From Paenibacillus sp. BIC5C1 (GTDB taxonomy: Bacteria; Bacillota; Bacilli; Paenibacillales; Paenibacillaceae): a DNA stretch of 64,000 nt. The notes below the pieces were generated by a model. It worked only from the letters and a program-made list of their open reading frames with translations. It made no database searches and was not told the DNA's origin. The translations under genes and the position numbers were made by a program. This document shows positions 34,616 through 46,015 of this stretch, in pieces. Numbering within the stretch: the first letter of the stretch is position 1; the number at the start of each line of letters is the position of its first letter. The stretch is taken from contig NZ_CP135922.1 of the NCBI RefSeq assembly GCF_032399705.1, positions 4,712,001-4,776,000 of the forward strand, written 5' to 3'.

Positions 34616-35617
34616 TTATACAGGAGTCAGCGGCGGGTTCTCCGCTTGTTTCTTTCTTAGCTCTCGTTTCTGTTTGTCCAGCTGTTCACCATATATCTTG
34701 GTATTCCACCCACTGAAAAATTCAGTACCAGCGGTAACACCAGATTGATATAAAGCTGCGCTATCTTGTATGGAAAGGTGAAATTCCGTAGGTTTAATTC
34801 CAAGGGTAGGAATTTTCACAGTACGGAATCGATTAACCTGTTCGATATATCGCTCGTCATGAGCAGTAAGCATCGTTTCGACCAATGCCTGAAGCATGCT
34901 TAGAGGTCCTCTGATTCTAGCTGGCTCTCCATCGGTTTTGCCAACCATCTTAAAACCGACTACAGGGATGATGTCTCCTCCACGTTCTGTACGCTCTCCA
35001 TCAAACAGCCAGAGCGGAAAATTGCTGAGTAATGCGCCATCCACGACGTAAACAAACTGGTCCGCAAAACGTAAACCTTTGGATAGAATCGGGGATTTGC
35101 GAATGGCAACCGGGTCGAAGAAGTAGGGGATACTGCAGCTCATACGTACGGCCTTGGCTACTTCCAGTTTCGAAGGATCAATTCCGAATCGTTTAATATC
35201 GTCTGGAAGCACCAAAATGGTACCATTGGAAATATCAGATGCAATGATTAGCAACTTACCTGGAGGCAGATCAGCAAACGTCCGCACCCCCTTTTTTTTC
35301 AGCATATCCCGAATCCAGCTTTCCAGAGCTTCCCCAGAATATAAACCTTTCTTCAAAAACAGCCTTGCGGCAGGTCCGATCCACTTGGTATCAAATATGG
35401 GAGAACGTCGCAGCAACGAAGCAAACGGCGTATTCTCGATAATGCCTTTCATCTCTTCCGCCGAATAGCCAGCCGCCAGCAAAGCAGCTACGATAGAACC
35501 CGATGACGTGCCCGCTACGCGATTGAACTCAACACCGTGATCCTCCGCACCCTTTACAGCGCCAGCAAGTGAAATCCCCTTTACGCCGCCACCTTCAAAT
35601 ACTCCGTTAATCAACAC
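34616..35617 (-). CDS. yqhO: Patatin-like phospholipase (YqhO)
   Basis: Serine-Asp dyad acyl hydrolase: oxyanion motif GVFEGGGVKGISLAGA, nucleophile GTSSGS, catalytic Asp in VVDGALLSNFPLWLF. About 333 residues; no signal peptide. Start GTG at 35617 has GGGGG 7 nt upstream; the earlier ATG (35647) has no ribosome-binding site. The G-run lies in the stem of the terminator hairpin of the upstream gene, so translation may be masked. Same context as B. subtilis yqhO. Confidence 0.88.
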   Translation of the reverse strand: MLINGVFEGGGVKGISLAGAVKGAEDHGVEFNRVAGTSSGSIVAALLAAGYSAEEMKGIIENTPFASLLRRSPIFDTKWIGPAARLFLKKGLYSGEALESWIRDMLKKKGVRTFADLPPGKLLIIASDISNGTILVLPDDIKRFGIDPSKLEVAKAVRMSCSIPYFFDPVAIRKSPILSKGLRFADQFVYVVDGALLSNFPLWLFDGERTERGGDIIPVVGFKMVGKTDGEPARIRGPLSMLQALVETMLTAHDERYIEQVNRFRTVKIPTLGIKPTEFHLSIQDSAALYQSGVTAGTEFFSGWNTKIYGEQLDKQKRELRKKQAENPPLTPV

Positions 35618-35622
35618 AATAA

Positions 35623-35679
35623 AACCCCCGTTCTCCAGGCAGTCCATGCTACTACTGCAACTGTATGAGAACAGGGGTT
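35623..35679 (-). terminator. Hairpin between GHL10 gene and yqhO that covers the yqhO ribosome-binding site
   Basis: Arms AACCCCCGTTCTC (35623-35635) and GAGAACAGGGGTT (35667-35679), one mismatch, followed by TTTTATT on the minus strand. The 3' arm contains the GGGGG used by yqhO. Confidence 0.7.
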
Positions 35680-35701
35680 GGTCATATTACGTTAAATTGT
35701 T

Positions 35702-37300
35702 TTACAGTCCATAATAGGCTTTTAATTTGGTAATCAGTCCAAGCGGATTTTTCGTCAGGTATTGTGAACTGAAGAAAATATCCCCTTTCACCGTATCATA
35801 TTTCTCATTATATATAAGCTGATCAATGATCTCCTGGGATGTCTGCCACCCGATTTCCGGTGTGCCCAGCTTATAAGGAGAGTGACCAATATACAATTTC
35901 ACATCGGTATTTGCCACTTCATTGGCCCACCAGTCAACCACCTTGTCATATCGTGCTGCACTTAGTGTCATGCTCCAGTACACTTGGGGTGCAACATAGT
36001 CAATCCACTCCTGCTTGATCCATGTCCGTACATCTGCATTCATGCTGTCATAAGCAGTTACTCCGGCCTTTGTATCAGAACCTGTCATATCAACCGATTT
36101 GTTACGCCATACACCAAATGGGCTAATGCCATATTCTACGCCAGCTTTCACCTTGTGGATGCTCTCTCCAAGCTGCTTGACGAATTGATTGATATTGTCC
36201 CGGCGCCATTCGGCACGGTCACTCGTATTCAATGTGTTGTATGCTTTGAAAGCCGCATCATCATTAAACGTTACATTGGAAGGATAGAAGTAGTCATCCA
36301 AATGTACGCCATCAACATCATACTGATTAACCACTTCCATGATGGAATCAATAATATGCTGTCTTGCTTCCGGAATGCCTGGATTAATATACAGTTTGCC
36401 TGATGCGTTAACAATCCAGTCCGGATGAAGCTTGGATACATGATTGGCTGCAAGCCCGGTTGTCGTTGCCGAATTAGTAGCCCGGAACGGGTTGAACCAG
36501 GCATGGAACTCAAGGCCACGTTTGTGTGCTTCTTCGATCATAAATGCAAGTGGATCATACCCAGGATCTTTCCCCTGTGTACCTGTTAGCACACTATTCC
36601 ACGGTACAAGACCTGATGGATAGATCGCATCCCCATTGGCTCGCACTTGAACAAATACGGCATTGATCCCCATATCCTTCAACGTATCAAGCTGCTGAAT
36701 GAACTCCAACTTTTGTTTTTCTACATTTCCTTTGGCACTAGAAGAAGGCCAGTCTCCATTTACAGTCGAAATCCAGGCTCCTCGCATCTCATCTGTATTT
36801 GGCGTAGTTCCCGTCCCTCCAGGCTCTGCTGGTGTCACTGGTGTAGGATTGGGAGCATTGCCTGTGTCCAGATTAATCGTCTGCTCAGACTGGTTCCAGG
36901 TGACCTGAATTCCCAAGTTCTCACTGACAAATCGAATCGGTACCATGACACGACCTTGCTTCAGTTCTACCGACGCATCAAGATCAACCACGCTACTGTC
37001 CACCGTTGCCTGCTGGCGTCCACTCGTCATCGTAATGACTGAATCGGATTTCTTGATCGTAACCGTGCGGGTAGCCTGTGACCAGAGCACAGATGCACCC
37101 AGCCCTTCGCTAATGACGCGCAGTGGAACCATCGTTACATTTACTTTGGGCAAAATGTAAGGTGACACATCCGACTCCAAACGCTGACCATCCAAATAAA
37201 TCACAATTTCCTTTTGACTAGCTGCCTGCGCCGTCAGTCCTGAGGTTTGTAAACCCAGAACAAAAATGAGCAGCAGGATTAATCCGTTACGAAGCTTCAT
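35702..37300 (-). CDS. Secreted GHL10-family glycoside hydrolase with copper-amine-oxidase-like N-domain
   Basis: 532 residues. Signal peptide ending near AQAA. A ~110-residue stalk domain (copper amine oxidase N-terminal type: IYLDGQRLESDVSPYILPKVNVTMVPLRVISEGLGASVLW, repeated as VMVPIRFVSENLGIQVTW). A Pro/Thr/Gly linker, then a GHL10 TIM barrel (MRGAWISTVNGDWPSS...DMGINAVFVQVRANGDAIYPSG...DGVHLDDYFYP). E. coli DigH of this fold cleaves denuded peptidoglycan, so a cell-wall glycosidase is the best guess. The Asp pair in HLDDYFYP is a likely active-site feature. Confidence 0.88.
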   Translation of the reverse strand: MKLRNGLILLLIFVLGLQTSGLTAQAASQKEIVIYLDGQRLESDVSPYILPKVNVTMVPLRVISEGLGASVLWSQATRTVTIKKSDSVITMTSGRQQATVDSSVVDLDASVELKQGRVMVPIRFVSENLGIQVTWNQSEQTINLDTGNAPNPTPVTPAEPGGTGTTPNTDEMRGAWISTVNGDWPSSSAKGNVEKQKLEFIQQLDTLKDMGINAVFVQVRANGDAIYPSGLVPWNSVLTGTQGKDPGYDPLAFMIEEAHKRGLEFHAWFNPFRATNSATTTGLAANHVSKLHPDWIVNASGKLYINPGIPEARQHIIDSIMEVVNQYDVDGVHLDDYFYPSNVTFNDDAAFKAYNTLNTSDRAEWRRDNINQFVKQLGESIHKVKAGVEYGISPFGVWRNKSVDMTGSDTKAGVTAYDSMNADVRTWIKQEWIDYVAPQVYWSMTLSAARYDKVVDWWANEVANTDVKLYIGHSPYKLGTPEIGWQTSQEIIDQLIYNEKYDTVKGDIFFSSQYLTKNPLGLITKLKAYYGL

Positions 37301-37416
37301 CAGTGCAATCCTCCAAAATAATTATAAATTCGCGGCAAATTCTGCTAGTTTAATAGACGCTCCTAATGATTGTTAAGTTGCGAATTATCGCCAAATTTTG
37401 GTCAGAAAAATGCAAA

Positions 37417-37453
37417 AGGATGCTGCCTACCGTTTTAGCGGCAGGTGCATCCT
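37417..37453 (-). terminator. mntR terminator
   Basis: AGGATGCTGCC..CG / CGGCAGGTGCATCCT imperfect stem; on the minus strand followed by TTTTGCATTTTT. Confidence 0.65.
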
Positions 37454-37509
37454 CTGATTTTGAATGGGTATTCATTGTAATTTTTTCAGTTAAGTCTGGC
37501 TTTAAAAAA

Positions 37510-37938
37510 TTAAGATTCTGTATTGCTCATGACATCCTGAATACTTTTAAGATCACGCAGTCGAGTCTCATCCTGGCGGAAATATTCAACCAAAGATTCA
37601 ATGCAGGTAATGGAATCCCAGCTCAAATGGTGTTCAATCCCTTCAACATCCTGGTAAATGTTTTCTTCCTGAACACCAATCGTCGTCAAAAATTGTTCAA
37701 GCAGATGATGGCGCTCCATCAACCGTTTGCCCATCTTTTTGCCTTTTGGCGTAAGCACCAGCCCGCGGTACTTCTCATAGATCAGGTACTCGTCTTTGTC
37801 CAGCTTTTGGATCATCTTCGTCACCGATGAAGGATGTACTTCCAAACCTTCAGCTATATCAGACACACGAGCATAGCCCTTTTCATCAATTAATTTGTAT
37901 ATACGCTCCAAATAATCTTCCATACTGGGCGTTGGCAT
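37510..37938 (-). CDS. mntR: Manganese-responsive repressor MntR
   Basis: 142 residues. DtxR-family winged helix ([30 protein letters not shown]) and dimerisation domain. The Mn ligands of B. subtilis MntR are present: Asp8 and Glu11 (MEDYLERIY), His in RHHLLEQFL, Glu-Glu-His in [11 protein letters not shown]. The start ATG at 37938 has GAGGGA upstream and gives the family N-terminus [14 protein letters not shown]. No Mn transporter gene is adjacent; the neighbouring ABC importer looks zinc-type. Confidence 0.95.
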   Translation of the reverse strand: MPTPSMEDYLERIYKLIDEKGYARVSDIAEGLEVHPSSVTKMIQKLDKDEYLIYEKYRGLVLTPKGKKMGKRLMERHHLLEQFLTTIGVQEENIYQDVEGIEHHLSWDSITCIESLVEYFRQDETRLRDLKSIQDVMSNTES

Positions 37939-38169
37939 CTGCTTCCCTCTCTTCTCTCTGACCGACAATATTCTTGCCTGATCACTATCTTATAATGATA
38001 CATGTTATCAATACGCATTGGCAAGTCCTGCACAATTCATTCACTATTTACAGTCCATATAACACTCCTCGTCGCTTAAATTCCTCACCTTTACGCAAGT
38101 ATTGGCAAGGGTGACTTATCTCTAAACGAGGCAAACTAAGCAAGGTTCCGTATTGAAAGGAGTGATTTC

Positions 38170-39240
38170 GTGAGTACAAGTGTAGCGCAACCACCCGTTC
38201 GCAAAGCAAAAGGCACTAAACCCTTTATTCCCGATTTGGTGTATTTTGAACCCGGCGCGCTGGAATATGAGAAAGGTAAACGGATTATGGAATGGGTTAC
38301 CTCTAGGGATATCCCATATCAGATGACGACATCCCATAATCGAATTACCAATCTCCCTGGTGAAACGGAACAGGAAAAGTACCGAATGGCGAAGCGTACT
38401 CTTGTCGTCGGCGTGCGTAAAACACTCAAGTTTGACCAATCGAAGCCCTCAGCCGAATATGCCATTCCCATCTCCACAGGCTGTATGGGCCACTGTCATT
38501 ATTGTTATCTTCAGACAACACTTGGGGCCAAGCCCTATGTCCGTGTCTATGTAAACACCGAAGAGATCATCGAGGCTGCTAAGGGATACATTGAGGAACG
38601 TGCACCTGAACTTACCCGTTTTGAAGCAGCATGTACATCAGATCCTGTAGGTCTGGAGCATATTACAGGAAATCTCGGTGACCTAATTCGTTTTATGGCG
38701 GAAGAGGAGCACGGACGACTTCGCTTTGTTACCAAATATCATCATGTAGATCCTTTATTAAACATCAAACATAACGGACACACTCGTATCCGATTTAGTG
38801 TGAATTCCGATTATGTGATCAAAAATTTTGAGCCAGCCACCTCAAGGTTTAATGAGCGTATTGAAGCCGCAGGCAAAATAGCTCATGCCGGATATCCGCT
38901 CGGATTCATTATTGCCCCAATTATGTGGTACGACGGATGGGAAGAAGGATATAGTGAGCTTTTACAAAAGCTTGCCGATACACTTCCCGAAGAAGCAACC
39001 AAGGATCTAACCTTTGAGATGATCCAGCACCGTTTTACCAAAACGGCAAAAGCCACCATTGAGAAGCGATACCCCAAAACCAAGCTGGAGATGGATATCG
39101 AAAAGCGGAAAATGAAATGGGGCCGCTGGGGCCAGTACAAATATGTGTATAAAGATGATCAGCAGGATGCCCTGCGGGAATTTATTACCGAGCGCATTTT
39201 TGAGCATTTCCCACTGGCCAACATTGATTACTTCACCTAA
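38170..39240 (+). CDS. splB: Spore photoproduct lyase
   Basis: 356 residues. Radical-SAM enzyme that reverses the thymine dimer 'spore photoproduct' during germination. The cluster motif is CMGHCHYC, and the conserved hydrogen-donor Cys lies in EAACTSDPVGLEH. Start GTG with AAAGGAGTG 6-7 nt upstream. No splA is seen before it. Presence agrees with endospore formation. Confidence 0.96.
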   Translation: MSTSVAQPPVRKAKGTKPFIPDLVYFEPGALEYEKGKRIMEWVTSRDIPYQMTTSHNRITNLPGETEQEKYRMAKRTLVVGVRKTLKFDQSKPSAEYAIPISTGCMGHCHYCYLQTTLGAKPYVRVYVNTEEIIEAAKGYIEERAPELTRFEAACTSDPVGLEHITGNLGDLIRFMAEEEHGRLRFVTKYHHVDPLLNIKHNGHTRIRFSVNSDYVIKNFEPATSRFNERIEAAGKIAHAGYPLGFIIAPIMWYDGWEEGYSELLQKLADTLPEEATKDLTFEMIQHRFTKTAKATIEKRYPKTKLEMDIEKRKMKWGRWGQYKYVYKDDQQDALREFITERIFEHFPLANIDYFT

Positions 39241-39285
39241 GCGTAGATCCAGCACTGGCAGCTTTAACAACAGCCATTGATTAAA

Positions 39286-39337
39286 AAAGCAGGTTACATG
39301 AGCCCAGAATTATTCTGGTTTTCATGTAGCCTGCTTT
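39286..39337. terminator. Bidirectional terminator between splB and ccdA
   Basis: Arms AAAGCAGGTTACATGA and TCATGTAGCCTGCTTT (nearly perfect 16 bp), A-run on the left and T-rich on the right, between convergent genes. Confidence 0.8.
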
Positions 39338-39387
39338 GTTCTTATTTAGAATAACCGTGGAGTAAAGCAAAAAACCTTGTTGATGCG

Positions 39388-40101
39388 CTAGATAATCATC
39401 CAGTCTGGTGTAATTTGCTGTAGCCAGATCGTAATTTTCGTCATCTGATCTGTGAATAACAGCACACCGAGGAACAACATTAATGCGCCTCCGGCTTTCA
39501 TCATGATATTGGAATAACGCAAGATCCAGCGTGTAGAACCGATGAAAAAGGCCAGAATGAAGAACGGTAACGCAAATCCGGCCGTATAACCCGTAATTAA
39601 AGCCAACCAGGTTGTCGGTTCGCTCGCAGCCATCGCGATGATTGCAGTCAAAATCGGTCCAATACAAGGCGACCAGCCTGCCGAGAAACCAATGCCAAAA
39701 ATAAATGAGCCTAAGTACCCCGCTGGTTTCCATTTCATATCTATCTTGCGCTCTTTCATCAGAAACTGAGGTTTGAACAAACCAAGCAGGAATAAACCCA
39801 TTAACATAATCAAGATCGCAGATAATTGACGAATGAGATCACGGTTATCATTGAAAAATTGGCCAAACAATCCAGCTCCCAGTCCGAGCGAATAAAACAC
39901 AGCCGAGAAGCCCAAAATAAACGCCAGCGTATGAGTCAATGTCTTGAAGCGAACTTCACGCTGATTACGCTCATCCTTCAACCGTTGTACCGTCATCCCC
40001 GTAATGTATGAAAGATACGATGGATACAGCGGAAGACAGCATGGCGATATAAACGAAGCTAATCCTGCTACAAAAGCCAGCCACACATTAACATCAGGCA
40101 T
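39388..40101 (-). CDS. ccdA: Thiol-disulfide electron carrier CcdA
   Basis: 237 residues, six membrane helices. DsbD-like core with the two redox cysteines, one in FISPCCLPLYPSYLSY (here a double Cys) and one in GFSAGWSPCIGPILTAI. Passes reducing power across the membrane for cytochrome c maturation and spore cortex formation. Start ATG with AGGGAG upstream. Stands alone, 48 nt after znuB. Confidence 0.93.
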   Translation of the reverse strand: MPDVNVWLAFVAGLASFISPCCLPLYPSYLSYITGMTVQRLKDERNQREVRFKTLTHTLAFILGFSAVFYSLGLGAGLFGQFFNDNRDLIRQLSAILIMLMGLFLLGLFKPQFLMKERKIDMKWKPAGYLGSFIFGIGFSAGWSPCIGPILTAIIAMAASEPTTWLALITGYTAGFALPFFILAFFIGSTRWILRYSNIMMKAGGALMLFLGVLLFTDQMTKITIWLQQITPDWMII

Positions 40102-40149
40102 GAAGCGGATGTCTCCCTTCCCTGGGGGCTCACTTGCTCACGTTCAAAC

Positions 40150-40953
40150 TCAGGCTCGGAACCCTTTTTTTCCAATCATCGTAAGAATCAGCATCATAAT
40201 AAGCAAAAGTACAATTGTTGCTCCTGGTGCAAGGTTCCAGATCCCGGCCACAACCAGTCCGATGACCACAGCAATTTCGCCAATGACCACGGACAATATA
40301 ATCGCCGATTTGAAACTTCGTGCCATCAGCAGGCTTACAGCTACCGGAATGGTCAGCAGTGCAGATACCAGCAATGCACCCACGATTTTGATCGCCGTAC
40401 TAATGACAAGGGCTGTCATCACGGTAATCAACATGTTAAGCAGTTTCACGGGCAATCCGGTAACCGCCGCGGCATCCTCTTCAAAGCTGAGCAGGAAAAA
40501 CTCCTTATGTAACAGTGCTACAACGATGACCACGATTAGCGTGACCACACCGACCAGCTTCAAATCCGTGGAGTCTAGTGTATAAATACTGCCGAACAGG
40601 TAACTCATAACATCTGTATTATAACCTTTGCCCAGCGTGAAGAACAATGAAGCCAGCGCCACCCCACCGGACATGATTATCGCGATCGATAACTCGGCAT
40701 AACTTTTGTACGCCTTGCGCAGTTTCTCTATTGCAAATGACGCAAGCACGGCAAAAATAAGCCCCACCGCAATCGGATACACTTCAATCAGGAATCCAAG
40801 TGCAACCCCGGCGATAGTTACATGAGACAAAGTATCCCCAATCATGGATAACCGGCGCAGCACCAGGAACAATCCGATTAATGGTGCGGTGATGCCGATT
40901 AGCAGTCCCCCCGCCAACGCCCGCTGAAAAAAATCACTCATTAAAATTTCCAA
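40150..40953 (-). CDS. znuB: Zinc ABC transporter permease
   Basis: About 268 residues, eight to nine membrane helices, ABC-3 family (LSMIGDTLSHVTIAGVALG, the conserved EAA-like loop; VGALLVSALLTIPVAVSLLMARSF). Start uncertain: TTG at 40953 (AAGGAG 11 nt upstream) or GTG at 40962. Together with the ATPase and His-rich binding protein it forms a Zn importer. Confidence 0.9.
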   Translation of the reverse strand: MEILMSDFFQRALAGGLLIGITAPLIGLFLVLRRLSMIGDTLSHVTIAGVALGFLIEVYPIAVGLIFAVLASFAIEKLRKAYKSYAELSIAIIMSGGVALASLFFTLGKGYNTDVMSYLFGSIYTLDSTDLKLVGVVTLIVVIVVALLHKEFFLLSFEEDAAAVTGLPVKLLNMLITVMTALVISTAIKIVGALLVSALLTIPVAVSLLMARSFKSAIILSVVIGEIAVVIGLVVAGIWNLAPGATIVLLLIMMLILTMIGKKGFRA

Positions 40954-41003
40954 AACACACACGACTCCTTCGGCCTTGCTCTAATCTGGTTGCGCACTCG
41001 CGT

Positions 41004-41762
41004 CTAACGTACCTGGGTGGTGGTATGCTGCAAATTAGTCTCGGCGCAGTCTTCCACCTCATGGGAATGACGGACATGGAAATGTATTTTTCCGTTTGTC
41101 ACTGCTGCTTTGGAACCGAGATAACTCTCCATCCGGTCCATATCATGTGATACCATCAAGAATGTCATCCGGTGGTGTTCATGCATATGGGTAATCAATT
41201 CGAAAAAGCTGGCCTGGGATTCGGCGTCGATACCCACCGTCGGTTCATCCAGAATTAGCAGGTCAGGATGATTAATAAGCGCCCGTGCCAAAAACACACG
41301 CTGTTGCTGTCCGCCGGACAGTTGTCCGATCCGTTTGTTCGCCAAATCCTCAATCCGCATCACCTGCATAGCATCTGTGCACTGCTGCTGACATTTACGA
41401 GACATTCGGCGAAACATATTCTTGTTATTATACAAGCCAGACATCACAACTTCCCGTACCGTCGCAGGAAACAATGGGTTAAACGCATTTTTTTGCGGAA
41501 CATAACCAATCCGTTCCCAATCCTTGAATCGGCGGATCGACTGTCCGAATAGCTTGATATCTCCCTCAGCTGGAGGCAAAAGTCCAACCAACATCCGCAG
41601 CAATGTCGTTTTGCCCGCCCCGTTTGAACCGATAATTCCGACAAAATCCCTTTCCTGGACCATAAAATCAAGATTTTCAATTACTCGCTGGTCACCGTAG
41701 GAAAATGATAGTTTCTCGATCTCTATGATTGGATCATGACACAATGGCATGATTTGCTGCAT
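41004..41762 (-). CDS. znuC: Zinc ABC transporter ATP-binding protein
   Basis: About 252 residues. Walker A IGSNGAGKTTLLRML, Q-loop YVPQKN, signature LSGGQQQRVFLARAL, Walker B LLILDEPTVGID, H-loop MVSHD. The start ATG at 41762 has AAGGGCGG about 7 nt upstream; ATG 41780 has none. C-terminal His/Glu-rich tail (HFHVRHSHEVEDC). Middle gene of znuA-znuC-znuB. Confidence 0.93.
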   Translation of the reverse strand: MQQIMPLCHDPIIEIEKLSFSYGDQRVIENLDFMVQERDFVGIIGSNGAGKTTLLRMLVGLLPPAEGDIKLFGQSIRRFKDWERIGYVPQKNAFNPLFPATVREVVMSGLYNNKNMFRRMSRKCQQQCTDAMQVMRIEDLANKRIGQLSGGQQQRVFLARALINHPDLLILDEPTVGIDAESQASFFELITHMHEHHRMTFLMVSHDMDRMESYLGSKAAVTNGKIHFHVRHSHEVEDCAETNLQHTTTQVR

Positions 41763-41815
41763 GGCAAAGCCGCCCTTCATTATATATAAGGATCAAACGA
41801 ATCCTTCAGTCTATC

Positions 41816-42874
41816 TTATTTTAATGCGATCAGCAGATTTTGCAAATTTTTCTCCATCAGGGTGAAATAATCATCCCCGTTGGCAGCCTGTTCTTTGGTT
41901 AAACCTTCAACCGGATTCAGGACCATAGTCTCTACACCCGCCTCATTGGCAAGAGTTTTCGCCAGTTTGTCAGATACCAGCTCTTCGAAGAAAATGTATT
42001 TAATCCCTTCATCCTTCACCAACTTGGCCAACTTCACAATATCTTGGCCTGTAGGCTCAGCATCTGGAGAAAGTCCCATAATGGCATGCTGGGTCAACCC
42101 GTAATCACGTGCAAGGTACCCAAAGGCTTGGTGCGATACGACAATTTCCTTGTTGGGTACGTTGGACAATTCATCCGTAAAGTGTTGATCCAGTGTTTCC
42201 AACTTGGTCCGCAACTCTTCATAACGTTGTTCATATCCTTCTTTATGTGCAGGGTCTACTTCAACCAAGCTGTTTTTAATATTCTCAGCCATTACCATTG
42301 CCGATTTTGGACTTACCCACGTATGAGGGTCCACATGATGGTCTGCGATGTCCTCTGCATTAGCTTCATCTGCATGTTTGTCGCTATGTTCATCCACCTG
42401 TTCTTCACCATGACCGTGTCCATCATCACCTTCAGCAGTCAATAGAGTAACCCCTTCACTGACTGCAACTGACTTCACCTTGGTATCACTATTCAGTGAC
42501 TTCAGGAAGTTGGGGACCCATCCTTCCAGACCAGCACCATTGTATAGAAACAACTCGGCTTTGGATGTATTCACAATATCTTGGCTCTTCGGCGTCCAGT
42601 CATGTGGTTCAACACCAGTTGGCAGCAAATTAATGACATTTGCATCTTCTCCGCCAATAGTCGAAGTAAACGCATAGACAGGATAGAAACTCGTGATGAC
42701 GTTCACTTTGCCTTCCACCAGCTTGGCACTCTCCGAATTATTCTGACCGCATGCTGACAATATGAGCAAACTAAGAACAAGCAGACCGCTGAGCAACAAT
42801 TTTATATGCCTTCTTCTACCTGACACTAAAGTCCGGTTTACCTGGTCTAGATTTCTTCCATTATAAAGTTTCAC
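41816..42874 (-). CDS. znuA: Zinc ABC transporter substrate-binding lipoprotein
   Basis: 352 residues, cluster A-I binding protein (ZnuA/AdcA). Signal with lipobox LILSACGQ (about residue 42). Metal His in GVEPHDWTPK, VDPHTWVSPKSA and VVSHQAFGYLA, with a His/Asp/Glu-rich loop (GHGHGEEQVDEHSDKHADE) typical of zinc rather than manganese proteins. Start GTG with GGAG 9 nt upstream; the 20 residues before the signal are unusual. A Zur-like box lies 25 nt upstream. Confidence 0.92.
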   Translation of the reverse strand: MKLYNGRNLDQVNRTLVSGRRRHIKLLLSGLLVLSLLILSACGQNNSESAKLVEGKVNVITSFYPVYAFTSTIGGEDANVINLLPTGVEPHDWTPKSQDIVNTSKAELFLYNGAGLEGWVPNFLKSLNSDTKVKSVAVSEGVTLLTAEGDDGHGHGEEQVDEHSDKHADEANAEDIADHHVDPHTWVSPKSAMVMAENIKNSLVEVDPAHKEGYEQRYEELRTKLETLDQHFTDELSNVPNKEIVVSHQAFGYLARDYGLTQHAIMGLSPDAEPTGQDIVKLAKLVKDEGIKYIFFEELVSDKLAKTLANEAGVETMVLNPVEGLTKEQAANGDDYFTLMEKNLQNLLIALK

Positions 42875-42898
42875 TAGTATTCACTCCGCATCTCTTAA

Positions 42899-42913
42899 TC
42901 GTAAACATTACTG
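42899..42913 (-). promoter_or_regulatory. Zur-like operator upstream of znuA
   Basis: TCGTAAACATTACTG matches the B. subtilis Zur core TCGTAATNATTACGA at 11 of the 14 defined positions. It sits 25 nt before the znuA GTG start, and a Zur-type gene lies 3 kb away. Confidence 0.6.
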
Positions 42914-43045
42914 AAAGAATTATAGGTAACCTGCTCGAACTTGTCAAGCCGCTCTGTCCTATTCATTCTTTCCTTGAGCACGGAGTTCATAACAGTATAT
43001 GCTTGTTTTCTTCGCATCAGATCCGATTTCATCCCAAAATAAAAA

Positions 43046-43069
43046 GTGACCCGATTCGCATCGAGCCAC
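43046..43069 (-). terminator. metG terminator
   Basis: Minus-strand stem GTGGCTCGAT / ATCGGGTCAC (10 bp with two G-U pairs, GCGA loop) then TTTTTATTTT. Confidence 0.75.
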
Positions 43070-43118
43070 CTTCTATACAACTATATAAATCAAATCCTTG
43101 GTTGCACGGGTCAAATTC

Positions 43119-45197
<2,079 letters not shown>

Positions 45198-45211
45198 CTA
45201 AAAAAGAACAC

Positions 45212-45478
45212 AAAAAACTCCCGTCCCTATATGGGACGAGAGTTGCTCTCACGTGTTACCACCCAAATTCCCCGTGCTTTTTGCAAACCACAGGCTCTGC
45301 CGGTCCTTCGACCGCCCATTAACGCTGGATCACGCCTCAGCCTTACGACAGCCGTACTAATCAACGTCTGCACGCTCGAAAGAGGTTCCTCCGGGACCAT
45401 TTTCCATCCTCCTCCCAGACCGGTTCTCAGCTCATCCGGCTCTCTGCACTGGGGGTGTGTCTGTACTTATCCCTTCAC
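45212..45478 (-). ncRNA. T-box riboswitch of metG
   Basis: The minus-strand leader contains the T-box consensus AATTTGGGTGGTAACACG (45269-45252), stem I with an AGTA motif, and a terminator hairpin ACTCTCGTCCC / GGGACGGGAGTTTTTT that the antiterminator would prevent. ATG triplets occur in stem I, consistent with a Met specifier. Uncharged tRNA-Met would switch on metG. Confidence 0.9.
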
Positions 45479-45497
45479 TGGAAATCATATAGAAGTT

Positions 45498-45664
45498 ATT
45501 CAAAAAGTCCAATTTTGATTACGAATGATGCCTAGTGGCATCATCAGCATCGAATATGAAATTCAGCCGAAATGTCCGTTACTCACGTAGTTTCCCTACG
45601 CTCCGCTACTCCATTTCTAGCTTCATCCCCTCTTCTTGGTACTGAAAACCAAACTTTTTGAACA
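45498..45664. repeat. MITE-like repeat, copy 2 (family A)
   Basis: About 167 bp, ends TATTCAAAAAGT and ACTTTTTGAACA. It shares the core beginning GGCATCATCAGCATCG and the CACGTAGTTTCCC block with 17104-17309, but lacks about 35 middle bases. It lies between the metG T-box and yidD. The 612-base gap here holds this repeat and the T-box, no gene. Confidence 0.75.
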
Positions 45665-45761
45665 GCTGTACATACCAAAAATATACTGAAATACTGCCTC
45701 CTTTGTCAAGTGGACAGCAATCTTAAATCAACTCAATCCGGCAAAAATGACCATTGAATTG

Positions 45762-46013
45762 TTAATCCGATACCATCACAGTCTTTTCAGCCTTCGGCGG
45801 CACCAGATCCACTCCACCTGGATGAAACGGATGGCATTTCGCAATACGCTTTGCCGCAAGCAATGATCCTTTGAACGCACCGTGCACCTCAACCGCCTCC
45901 ATCGCGTAAGCCGAGCAAGTGGGATAGAAACGACATGTCGGCGGCTTCAAAGGAGAGATATAGCTGCGATACACCCGAATGGGAGCCTGAACCAGTCTGC
46001 GGGATAACTTCAT
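45762..46013 (-). CDS. yidD: Membrane protein insertion efficiency factor YidD
   Basis: 83 residues. YidD signature: [38 protein letters not shown]...[16 protein letters not shown]. Membrane-associated via its basic N-terminal helix; aids YidC-dependent insertion. It begins 2 nt after the zur-type gene and is probably co-transcribed with it, an unusual partner. Confidence 0.93.
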   Translation of the reverse strand: MKLSRRLVQAPIRVYRSYISPLKPPTCRFYPTCSAYAMEAVEVHGAFKGSLLAAKRIAKCHPFHPGGVDLVPPKAEKTVMVSD

Positions 46014-46015
46014 CG

